A DNA stretch of 64,000 bases from Thermoactinomyces sp. DSM 45891 (GTDB taxonomy: Bacteria; Bacillota; Bacilli; Thermoactinomycetales; Thermoactinomycetaceae). Below the pieces are notes generated by a model. The model did no database searches. It had not been told where the DNA came from and saw only the letters and a list, made by a program, of their open reading frames with translations. Below, piece after piece: positions 15,681-23,060 of this stretch. The stretch spans positions 62,001 to 126,000 of the forward strand of contig NZ_FPJZ01000001.1 of NCBI RefSeq assembly GCF_900119485.1, in the 5' to 3' direction. The first letter of the stretch is position 1. Every line of letters begins with the position of its first letter. The translations under genes were made by a program, and so were the position numbers.

Positions 15681-16451
15681 CTACTCCCCTTTTCGCTCTC
15701 CAGGCGGAGAAACACCCCATTTTCGAATAAAATAGGCTCTGTTCTGCTTTAATAGCTTTTTAAATTCTTGATATGGTCTCTTTTGAAAACTCTGACTTCC
15801 ATAGTGATGGAGATAGGTGTCACCCGCCACCATACAATAATATCCAGCCTTTCTCACACGGTAAGAGTAATCATCATCTTCATAAGTACCTAAACCATAT
15901 CGTTCATCCATTTCCCCTATCTCTTCGTAGATAGAACGCGGAAGCACAAGACAAAAACCTGATAAACGATTGCTTTTTCTCCACTTTGATGAATCGGTAT
16001 GATTATACCCTTTTGTAAAGGCATCAATTTCCGCTTTTGAATGGAATGAAGGAACTTGTATCTTCTGTTCAGGGATTACTCTGTTTGAGACAGGACCCAC
16101 CATTCCATATTGCGAGGACACTTGTAAAACGTGAACCATTTGTGCTAACCAATGCGGACCGGGACGTGTATCATTATTTAAGCATACTAAATAATCACCC
16201 GTCGCAATCCGTAAGCCCTGATTCGTAGCACTAGCGAATCCACGATTCCATGGATTATGAATCCATGTGATTGAAGAGTGTTGGAGAAGAAATGGTGGCG
16301 GATTTTCTTGTGAGCCATTGTTTATTAAAATAACTTGGACCTGTCTACACTTCGTATGTTGTAAAATCCTCACAACACATTCTCTGGTTAAGGCCCACTC
16401 ATCCCTTACTGGAATGATGATACTTACAGAACAATCTTCAAACCTCCCCAT
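15681..16451 (-). CDS. Family 2 glycosyltransferase
   Basis: The 256-residue protein opens MGRFEDCSVSIIIPVRDEWA, the GT2 nucleotide-binding strand. It carries NRGFASATNQGLRIATGDYL, the metal-binding NNDTRPG (DxD equivalent), and GTYEDDDYSYRVRKAGY near the acceptor site. This is the GT-A fold of enzymes that add a sugar from a nucleotide donor to a growing glycan, probably a rhamnosyl- or related transferase given the rfb genes upstream. The start at 16451 has GGGGGAA upstream and overlaps the preceding gene by 14 bases, showing translational coupling. Confidence 0.85.
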   Translation of the reverse strand: MGRFEDCSVSIIIPVRDEWALTRECVVRILQHTKCRQVQVILINNGSQENPPPFLLQHSSITWIHNPWNRGFASATNQGLRIATGDYLVCLNNDTRPGPHWLAQMVHVLQVSSQYGMVGPVSNRVIPEQKIQVPSFHSKAEIDAFTKGYNHTDSSKWRKSNRLSGFCLVLPRSIYEEIGEMDERYGLGTYEDDDYSYRVRKAGYYCMVAGDTYLHHYGSQSFQKRPYQEFKKLLKQNRAYFIRKWGVSPPGERKGE

Positions 16452-16929
16452 CCCATTTCCCCCAGTAGATCTTCCCCATTCTCTTCGCATTTGCTCGCAT
16501 GGTTAACCACACAGATGGCTCCTTTACCATCATTTCTACCGCAGAGACTAAGTTCTCTCTCCATTTTTTTAAATCGACTATATAGCCTGTATATAGATGA
16601 TTAACATAATAACTATGATCACCGTCATCGTCCGTAATCACAGGAATACCTTGCAATAATGACTTGCTATGAATTTCCTTCATACTGATAGAAGGAGAAG
16701 CAAATGTAAGGATGACATGAGCTTCTTTCCATATCCGTCTGCTCTGTGCCAATGATATGTATTGTATATTTTGCTTTTGTTTTAGTTTTTTGTTTGTAAA
16801 ACAAACTAATTTGCAATTTGAATTTTTAAAAGTATCCCCTATGAAGGAAAAAAATTCGCTTTTTAAAGAAGGGCGAATCCACTCTTCATGGGTTGCAATC
16901 CAAAATCGACGCCTCCCTGATGAAATCAT
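16438..16929 (-). CDS. Short GT-B-type glycosyltransferase domain protein
   Basis: The 163-residue product corresponds to the C-terminal nucleotide-sugar-binding half of a GT4-like enzyme: IWKEAHVILTFASPSISM, EIHSKSLLQGIPVITDDDGD and then VNHLYTGYIV. A full GT4 has about 350 residues, so this is either a truncated enzyme or a half-domain that works with a partner such as the CgeB-like protein or the GT2. AAGGAGG lies seven bases before ATG 16929. It begins 17 bases after rfbC and overlaps the GT2 gene. Confidence 0.6.
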   Translation of the reverse strand: MISSGRRRFWIATHEEWIRPSLKSEFFSFIGDTFKNSNCKLVCFTNKKLKQKQNIQYISLAQSRRIWKEAHVILTFASPSISMKEIHSKSLLQGIPVITDDDGDHSYYVNHLYTGYIVDLKKWRENLVSAVEMMVKEPSVWLTMRANAKRMGKIYWGKWDGEV

Positions 16930-16946
16930 TCGCCCTCCTCCTTTCT

Positions 16947-17423
16947 CTATTTGAATTGTGTTTCCCAATTAAAGTTGATGACCTTATCATTATAAGGAAT
17001 CCGGTATTCATCTGGATCACTTGCCTGATAAGATTTTGTTGTTAGATAAACGATGACAGCTGGCTCATTCCCTAAAACACGATAGCCATGCGCGATCCCC
17101 TTCGGAATCAATAACACACCCGGATTTAACTCTCCTAAATAATACACATCTGTTTGGCGGTATGTGCTAGAGTCCTCTCGTAAATCATATAAAACAACTT
17201 GAGCATTGCCTGCAGGAAAGTACCATATATCATCCTGCTTTTTATGATAGTGAAATGCTTTAATCACCCCTGGATACGTCAAAGAGGCTGACATTTGTCC
17301 GAAGTGTTCCAGAAGCTCCTCATCATCTCTCACTAGCTCAGTGAAATAGCCACGATCATCACAATGCTTTACACATTTTTTATAGACTACTCCCTCAATC
17401 AAGAAGTCCTCTCTCCCTTCCAT
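16947..17423 (-). CDS. rfbC: dTDP-4-dehydrorhamnose 3,5-epimerase family (SpsL-like)
   Basis: The 158-residue cupin has RGYFTELVRDDEELLEHFGQ, the catalytic-His segment VIKAFHYHKKQDDIW and IPKGIAHGYRVLG. It epimerises dTDP-4-keto-6-deoxyglucose at C3 and C5 en route to dTDP-L-rhamnose. It is shorter than RmlC of about 180 residues, as is SpsL of B. subtilis. The first codons overlap the end of rfbD by 29 bases, so the two are translationally coupled. Confidence 0.8.
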   Translation of the reverse strand: MEGREDFLIEGVVYKKCVKHCDDRGYFTELVRDDEELLEHFGQMSASLTYPGVIKAFHYHKKQDDIWYFPAGNAQVVLYDLREDSSTYRQTDVYYLGELNPGVLLIPKGIAHGYRVLGNEPAVIVYLTTKSYQASDPDEYRIPYNDKVINFNWETQFK

Positions 17424-18261
17424 CTAAAAAGAATCTCGCTAATCCTTTTGTCCAATGTGGTAGATGGTTAATTCCTTCTCCCGACCGACTATGGATTAAA
17501 TTGGAATTAACAGGTCTCTGCGCTGGTCTGACAAACTCTTTTGTTTCTACAGGTACGACCTGCATCTCCACATCGGCAAATGAAAATATTTTTTTAGCAA
17601 AATGATACCACGTACAACCACCTACATTACTCATATGGACAATCCCTTTTACTTGCGGGGTATGAACGAGTTGATATAATCCATCTCCCAAATCCCTTGT
17701 GTATGTAGGTGAGCCATATTGATCATCTACTACATAAAGCATATCCTGCTTCTTTGCTAGATTTAGCATAGTCCAAACAAAATTAGCCCCATCTATACCG
17801 TATAGCCAAGAAGTGCGAACGACTATGCTATTTTTACATAATGCCAACGTCCAGAGCTCGCCTAATCGTTTTGTTTGCCCATACCAATTAAGTGGCTTTG
17901 TCGGTGCAGATTCAGTGTATCCAGATGATTGATCTCCGTCGAATACATAATCCGTACTGACATAAATCATCCTCGACCCCACTTTTTGACAAGCTGAGGC
18001 TACATTACGAGTTCCCTCTACATTTACTTGATAGGAGGAATAACCTCCCGTCCCTTCAGCTTCATCCACTTTTGTATAGGCAGCGCAATGAATTACTACA
18101 TCTGGCAGTTCTTCATTCATGATATGAATGGTTTGCTCAGCGTTTGCAATGTCCCACTCCAAGCGGCTAAAACCTTTTACTGATATCCCCGCTAGATTAG
18201 ACCAATCTTGAATAATCGATTGCCCCAGCTGTCCGTTTGCCCCGTTTACAAGTATCTTCAC
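17395..18261 (-). CDS. rfbD: dTDP-4-dehydrorhamnose reductase
   Basis: The 288-residue short-chain-type reductase has the Rossmann motif GANGQLGQS, VDEAEG, STDYVFDGDQ and the catalytic YGQTK. It reduces the 4-keto group of the RfbC product to give dTDP-L-rhamnose, using NAD(P)H. Length and motifs are normal for RmlD/SpsK. It lies 21 bases downstream of rfbB in the rfbA-B-D-C run. Confidence 0.92.
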   Translation of the reverse strand: MKILVNGANGQLGQSIIQDWSNLAGISVKGFSRLEWDIANAEQTIHIMNEELPDVVIHCAAYTKVDEAEGTGGYSSYQVNVEGTRNVASACQKVGSRMIYVSTDYVFDGDQSSGYTESAPTKPLNWYGQTKRLGELWTLALCKNSIVVRTSWLYGIDGANFVWTMLNLAKKQDMLYVVDDQYGSPTYTRDLGDGLYQLVHTPQVKGIVHMSNVGGCTWYHFAKKIFSFADVEMQVVPVETKEFVRPAQRPVNSNLIHSRSGEGINHLPHWTKGLARFFLDGRERGLLD

Positions 18262-18282
18262 GCTATATCCCTACTCACTTCT

Positions 18283-19251
18283 TTAGTATTTCACTCCTGA
18301 CCACCAAACGGTCTGAGATTGATACCAATCCATGGTTGTAGTAATCCCATCCTCCCACGTCATCGTCGGATTCCAGCCTAATTCTCGATTTATCTTGGTA
18401 TTATCTAAACAATATCTTGTATCATGGCCAGGACGATCGTCTATAAATTCAATCAGTGAATGAGAAGCCCCCATAAAATCACATACCATTTTTGCTACGT
18501 GGAGGTTTGAAATCGGCTTTCCAGAACCAATATGATAGATTTCTCCTACATTCCCCTTCGTTCGTACAGCTTCTACCCCTGCACAATGATCGTATACATA
18601 AATCCAATCTCTTTGCATGGACCCATCTCCATACAAGGTAATGGGTTTACCCGCTCTTAAAGATTGAATCATCTTAGGGATCAACTTCTCGGGATGCTGT
18701 CTAGGACCGTAATTATTAGTACAACGTGTAATAATAATAGGCAAATTATACGTATTTGCATAAGACATGCATAATAGATCAGCGCCTGCCTTACTTGCCG
18801 CGTACGGATTTCCAGGAGAAAGATTCGTCTGTTCATCCGCACTCCCTTGAGGAAAATCACCATATACTTCATCTGTGGAGATCTGAATAAATCGATCAAT
18901 TCCCCGACGCCGGACTTCCTCTAATAAACGATGTGTCCCCACAATATTCGTCATGAGAAAGGGCTCAGCACCAAGATGAATGCTTCTATCCACATGTGAC
19001 TCTGCTGCAAAATGAACTACATCCGTAAATGAAAAGCGATCAAACAGCTCCGTTACTTGTAGCGAGTCAACAAGATCAACCTGCACAAATTGGTATTGAG
19101 GATATAACTCCACATCTATGTTGTTAAATCGATTGGCAGAATAAGCTAAACTGTCAATATTAATTACTGTGTGATCGGTATTCTCCAGCAGAAACTGAAT
19201 ATAATGACTCCCTATAAACCCCGCTCCACCTGTTACTAAAATGGTTGCCAA
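18283..19251 (-). CDS. rfbB: dTDP-glucose 4,6-dehydratase
   Basis: The 322-residue extended short-chain dehydrogenase has GGAGFIGSHYIQ for NAD binding, HFAAESHVDRSI, ISTDEVYGDF and the catalytic YAASKAG, plus NNYGPRQHPEKLIP. These are the specific motifs of RmlB/SpsJ. It makes dTDP-4-keto-6-deoxyglucose from dTDP-glucose. The B. subtilis equivalents of this gene set act in spore polysaccharide synthesis. It lies 27 bases downstream of rfbA. Confidence 0.93.
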   Translation of the reverse strand: MATILVTGGAGFIGSHYIQFLLENTDHTVINIDSLAYSANRFNNIDVELYPQYQFVQVDLVDSLQVTELFDRFSFTDVVHFAAESHVDRSIHLGAEPFLMTNIVGTHRLLEEVRRRGIDRFIQISTDEVYGDFPQGSADEQTNLSPGNPYAASKAGADLLCMSYANTYNLPIIITRCTNNYGPRQHPEKLIPKMIQSLRAGKPITLYGDGSMQRDWIYVYDHCAGVEAVRTKGNVGEIYHIGSGKPISNLHVAKMVCDFMGASHSLIEFIDDRPGHDTRYCLDNTKINRELGWNPTMTWEDGITTTMDWYQSQTVWWSGVKY

Positions 19252-19278
19252 AATTGACTCCCCTTTCTTACGATACTT

Positions 19279-19998
19279 TCACCTGTCTATTATTTGGGAT
19301 GCAAATTGATTAGCTCTTATCAGAGATTCAAATGTACCTGCATCGGTCCACCAATCCGACAGAATATTGTAGGAACAAATATCTTGCTCAATATATTTAT
19401 TATTTATATCCGTAATCTCATATTCACCCCGCTTTGAGGGTTCTAGTTGCTCAATATATTGATAAACTTTTGAATCATACATATAAACACCCGTGACACA
19501 ATAGGAGCTCTTAGGGTTTTGCGGTTTCTCTTCAATCGATCGAACACGATTTCCATCTAACTCAGCCACCCCAAAACGTTGAGGATGTTCAACTTCTTTC
19601 AGCAGAATTTTCGCACCACTCCCTTGAACGATATAATCTTCTACATATGGTTTAATTGAATCTGCAAAGACGTTATCTCCTAACAATACTACCATTAAAT
19701 CATCACCAGTAAAATGTCTAGCTAAATATAGCGCCTGGGCGATTCCTCCTGGTTTATCCTGTACACGATACGTAAACTCTGCTTCAAATTCTTCCCCACT
19801 TCCTAAGAGCCGGACAACTTCACCCATATGCTCTACACCCGTCACAATACATATCTCCCTAATCCCTGCTTCTATCAACTTTTTGATGGGATGATAAATC
19901 ATAGGTGTATTCCCTACAGGTAATAAATGCTTGTTGGTCACTTTTGTCAGTGGATATAGACGCGAGCCTGTTCCACCTGCTAATATAACACCTTTCAT
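19279..19998 (-). CDS. rfbA: Glucose-1-phosphate thymidylyltransferase, short SpsI-type (copy 1)
   Basis: The 239-residue enzyme opens MKGVILAGGTGSRLYPLT, the nucleotide-binding signature, followed by KHLLPVGNTPMIYHP and VVLLGDNVF. It makes dTDP-glucose from dTTP and glucose-1-phosphate. At 239 residues it lacks the C-terminal helical extension of RmlA (about 290) and matches SpsI length. It is the first gene of the rfbA-B-D-C run, preceded by CTAGGAGGG. A second, similar copy is at 51176-51910. Confidence 0.9.
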   Translation of the reverse strand: MKGVILAGGTGSRLYPLTKVTNKHLLPVGNTPMIYHPIKKLIEAGIREICIVTGVEHMGEVVRLLGSGEEFEAEFTYRVQDKPGGIAQALYLARHFTGDDLMVVLLGDNVFADSIKPYVEDYIVQGSGAKILLKEVEHPQRFGVAELDGNRVRSIEEKPQNPKSSYCVTGVYMYDSKVYQYIEQLEPSKRGEYEITDINNKYIEQDICSYNILSDWWTDAGTFESLIRANQFASQIIDR

Positions 19999-20060
19999 AT
20001 CTAAACCCTCCTAGAAAGAGTATGATATATAGAATATTCACCTAGCACCAAACTAGTACA

Positions 20061-20098
20061 AAAGAAAGACCCAAAGGCTTGTCCTTGGGTCTTTCTTT
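20061..20098. terminator. Intrinsic terminator after the XRE-TPR regulator
   Basis: A perfect 14-bp stem (20061-20074 with 20085-20098, aaagaaagacccaa) lies eight bases past the regulator stop, separating it from rfbA. Confidence 0.85.
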
Positions 20099-20105
20099 TG
20101 TTTGA

Positions 20106-21437
20106 TTATACGGTAGTCAGTAATTCTCTCTTTTCTTGTGATACGATTCTGTATAGACGCTCCAAATCGCGGAACGTTAATTCTTGTTTGAGTACCTCTT
20201 GACATTGGATCACTTTCATTAAGGAAGTTTTAGATTGAGGAACAAATCCGTGCCTTTCTGCTTGTTCCAATGCAGATTGATAGGTCCGAAGGGCTTCGCC
20301 TTCTTCCCCTTTCCCTTTTTCACAATCTCCAAGCGCCTCTAAAGCCATCACATAATATATTTTATTTGTAAGATTCTTTGCTTTCCTAACAGCATCTCGA
20401 AGCCAGCCTTCCGCTTCACTCCATCTTTCTTGATTATTATATAAGTTCCCCAAAGATAGATAAGTTTGAATCATCCGGTATTCGTGTGAATGCTTCTCTT
20501 TATGTGTCGAAGCTTGTAGCAAAACTTTCTCTGCTGATTCAAAATCGCCTTCTTCGATATAGATCTTTGACAACACATGTAGCAGATCCACTGCACCTTC
20601 ACGCCACATGCACATCTTGGCTAACTCAAGCCCTTGGAACACAGCAGAAGTGGCTTCAGCTATATAGCCTTGTTTACACCAGAAAAATGCCTTTAGACGG
20701 TATAAATCCACCTTTAAGTGTGGATTCGTAACCTGATCAAGGGATTCCCACAGTTCATTCACAATCCCGAGTGCTTTCTCCCAATCTTCCTGACCCATAT
20801 AGACCTTCGCTTTAAGTAACAATAATTCATAGCAAATCTCTCCACGATCTCCCCCTTGAACAAACGATTGGCTTCCCAAGTCAATCCAGTTCTGTGCAAG
20901 TATGATATCACTATGCTCTTCCATCGCAATCTTAGCAAAGAGATATTGACAAGCAGCCTTTATGTTTGTAGATTCGAGATCTGTTCCAGCTTCCAATAAA
21001 TCTAACGTACTTTGTAGTTGCCTTTTTGCTTTTTCCCAATTTTGTTTAAGAAAATAGCATCTACCTTTTAGATATGTATATTGAGCCAACCATCTGCTCT
21101 TTCGATCGATTTTAAAACTACGTAATTGATCGAGTCCCTGATCTGGACCAAATAGATCCATCGAATGCTCAATAAAATTGAGTTGATTTCGTAATTTCAT
21201 CTCTCGCTTTTCTTCGACTTCAACAAACACTGAGAACTGATCAACATCCAGATCCAATTTACCGCATAAGTATGTAATTTTCTCAAAAGAAATATTTTTC
21301 ATCCCACGTTCAACAGAACTAATCGTGGCACTTGAAATGTTTTCGTCCTGTAGGTCTTTTAGACGTAAAGAACGTTCTTTTCTACAAGAACGGATCAATC
21401 TACCTAACCGCTCCCGATCTAAGGGAAAATAGCACAT
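20106..21437 (-). CDS. XRE-family regulator with TPR array (RRNPP-like)
   Basis: The 443-residue protein has an N-terminal helix-turn-helix (LGRLIRSCRKERSLRLKDL, then SSATISSVERGMKNIS) and from about residue 80 onward a long series of TPR-like helical pairs, for example YLSLGNLYNNQERWSEAEGW and ALEALGDCEKGKGEEGEAL. This layout is that of Gram-positive regulators of the RRNPP type (PlcR, NprR), which bind short secreted peptides, and of related proteins with no known peptide. No adjacent small signal-peptide gene is evident; the next gene, a cytochrome, is upstream. It may control the following glycan cluster, but that is a guess. Confidence 0.8.
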   Translation of the reverse strand: MCYFPLDRERLGRLIRSCRKERSLRLKDLQDENISSATISSVERGMKNISFEKITYLCGKLDLDVDQFSVFVEVEEKREMKLRNQLNFIEHSMDLFGPDQGLDQLRSFKIDRKSRWLAQYTYLKGRCYFLKQNWEKAKRQLQSTLDLLEAGTDLESTNIKAACQYLFAKIAMEEHSDIILAQNWIDLGSQSFVQGGDRGEICYELLLLKAKVYMGQEDWEKALGIVNELWESLDQVTNPHLKVDLYRLKAFFWCKQGYIAEATSAVFQGLELAKMCMWREGAVDLLHVLSKIYIEEGDFESAEKVLLQASTHKEKHSHEYRMIQTYLSLGNLYNNQERWSEAEGWLRDAVRKAKNLTNKIYYVMALEALGDCEKGKGEEGEALRTYQSALEQAERHGFVPQSKTSLMKVIQCQEVLKQELTFRDLERLYRIVSQEKRELLTTV

Positions 21438-21568
21438 GATAGCCACCTACTTAAATTTTTTAAGTTAATCGTATGAATTATAATACTTTGAATGGTTTCA
21501 TTCAATCCCTTTATAACAAGCATATGAATTTTTTATTACATTCACATAGCATTTAAAGCCAAAAGAAA

Positions 21569-21596
21569 AAACAGCTCTTCATATATAGAACTGTTT
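21569..21596 (-). terminator. Terminator downstream of the cytochrome c gene
   Basis: A short hairpin (acagttct/agagctgt with one mismatch) is followed on the minus strand by a T-rich run, just after the stop of the cytochrome gene. The remaining gap to 21438 is AT-rich and carries no other feature. Confidence 0.55.
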
Positions 21597-21607
21597 CCTT
21601 ATTTTCA

Positions 21608-21934
21608 TTATTTCTTTTCTGAGAGCCATGTCGACAATTTCTCTAAGTCTTCTGCATTGATATAGCTTTTTTGTGCAGGCATCCGGCCCTTACCGTTTTC
21701 CAAGACCTTATGAATATCCTCTTTACTAAGCTTACTACCAACTTTCGTCAGATCAGGACCCGTTCCTCCTTGCAAATTCATCCCATGGCAGTTCATACAA
21801 TTTTTTTGATAAGTAGCTTCTGGCGTCCCAGCATCTACGGTAGGAGGGGCATCAGTAGTAGATTTGGTTTGGCCAGAGCAAGCGGTTGTCAGTATAAAAC
21901 TACATGTTAAAACAGCAATCCAACCCTTCTTCAT
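21608..21934 (-). CDS. Cytochrome c lipoprotein (c551/CccB-like)
   Basis: The 108-residue protein has a signal sequence with lipobox (LTTACSG), a short Ser/Thr/Pro linker and a class I cytochrome c domain. The heme motif is NCMNCHG, and the Met ligand is probably in GRMPAQ. It would be anchored outside the cell membrane and pass electrons between the quinol-oxidising complex and a cytochrome oxidase. TAGGAGAGTG precedes ATG 21934; the frame remains open to 22009 but would overlap ctaG. It is adjacent to ctaG, a cytochrome oxidase assembly gene, which agrees with an aerobic respiratory role. Confidence 0.85.
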   Translation of the reverse strand: MKKGWIAVLTCSFILTTACSGQTKSTTDAPPTVDAGTPEATYQKNCMNCHGMNLQGGTGPDLTKVGSKLSKEDIHKVLENGKGRMPAQKSYINAEDLEKLSTWLSEKK

Positions 21935-21956
21935 GCGTAACACTCTCCTATTTTCA

Positions 21957-22808
21957 TTACTCTTCCGTAACTGGCTTTCTGGACATAAGCTCTGCCAAAT
22001 CACGCTCATCTTCTTTCTTTTGCTCTTTCATCCATCTTTTTAGTACAATCCCAATGGCGGATATATAAACAAGCTCTTGCACAATCTTCATAATAACTCC
22101 CCCTAGTTGCTGATCATTTAGAGGAGTTAAAATAGGGGCAAGCTGAGACATTTGACGATACGTATCAAATAGCACATGATCCCCAAACATGATCAGAGCA
22201 CATGCAGGTGTCAGCAAAAACCCATTTAAAAAGATAAAGGCTAACTTGAATAATGGCTTCGTTTTATCCCATTCTGGAACCGGACAAACAATAGGCCACC
22301 ACATGCACAAAGCCAGAATAAGTAGAATCGCGTGGGACACAAAGTGTAGGAAATGACTCTCCATGATAGCATCAAAAACAATCGGCACATGGTATAGAGA
22401 AATGGCACCATTGAATAAAAAAAGAATCACGACCGGGCCTGTTAAAAAGCGAAATACTGGACGGATTCCCTTATATTCAATCATAGGACGAATCATCCAA
22501 TCTGGTATACCAAGCCATAAAAACGGTGGCAACACAATAAATAATAACGACATCTGAAGCATATGCATACTAAATAACTCATGCGCCAAGAGGTCTAGTG
22601 GGCTACTAATCGCTAGATTGGCAATCAGGATCGCAAACATAAAATACAATTTCTGAGAAACAGAAACCGGATTCTTACCGGGAAATCTATGTCGATACGG
22701 TCCTGTAATAAGTAAATACACAACAGCAAGTCCAATAAATAATAAGTTTAATTGCAAATTCCAGTTAGCAGCATATAGAAATAACTGCATAAAATCATAA
22801 AAAGACAT
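21957..22808 (-). CDS. ctaG: Cytochrome c oxidase assembly protein CtaG (caa3 type)
   Basis: The 283-residue polytopic membrane protein has about seven hydrophobic helices and His-rich loops (HELFSMHMLQMSLLF, ESHFLHFVSHA), typical of the caa3_CtaG family, which helps assemble the Cu-containing oxidase subunits. GGGAGGAGG precedes ATG 22808, a better start than 22826. The cytochrome c gene follows 22 bases later. The structural oxidase genes are not in the window. Confidence 0.85.
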   Translation of the reverse strand: MSFYDFMQLFLYAANWNLQLNLLFIGLAVVYLLITGPYRHRFPGKNPVSVSQKLYFMFAILIANLAISSPLDLLAHELFSMHMLQMSLLFIVLPPFLWLGIPDWMIRPMIEYKGIRPVFRFLTGPVVILFLFNGAISLYHVPIVFDAIMESHFLHFVSHAILLILALCMWWPIVCPVPEWDKTKPLFKLAFIFLNGFLLTPACALIMFGDHVLFDTYRQMSQLAPILTPLNDQQLGGVIMKIVQELVYISAIGIVLKRWMKEQKKEDERDLAELMSRKPVTEE

Positions 22809-23026
22809 CGGAAGTCCTCCTCCCATACCTTAATTCGAGATTACTACCAAACACATCTTATCACATATTGGACACATAATAAAAAGCCTCTTTGTGACAC
22901 TTTAAAGAATATGTGAATAATTGAACAAAAAATCCTCTTGTCTATCTTGTTAACTTCAATCTTAATATGTAGTTTGTGAACCATTTCCCCTGTATATTGA
23001 ATTTTGTTTGTATTAAAAACCAGTCT

Positions 23027-23056
23027 GGAGCTGGAGGATCTGCTTGCTCCAGCTCC
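23027..23056. terminator. Hairpin between ctaG and the ATP-grasp/GT fusion gene
   Basis: A perfect 10-bp stem (ggagctggag with ctccagctcc) is followed by TTTTTT on the plus strand and lies immediately downstream of the fusion gene stop on the minus strand. The remaining 22809-23026 shows no gene. Confidence 0.65.
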
Positions 23057-23060
23057 TTTT

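Noticed and set aside
19998..20060. Sigma-E-like promoter before rfbA (GAATATT and CATACTCT)
   Set aside because: Both boxes are good individually, but only eight bases lie between them, too few for a sigma-E promoter.
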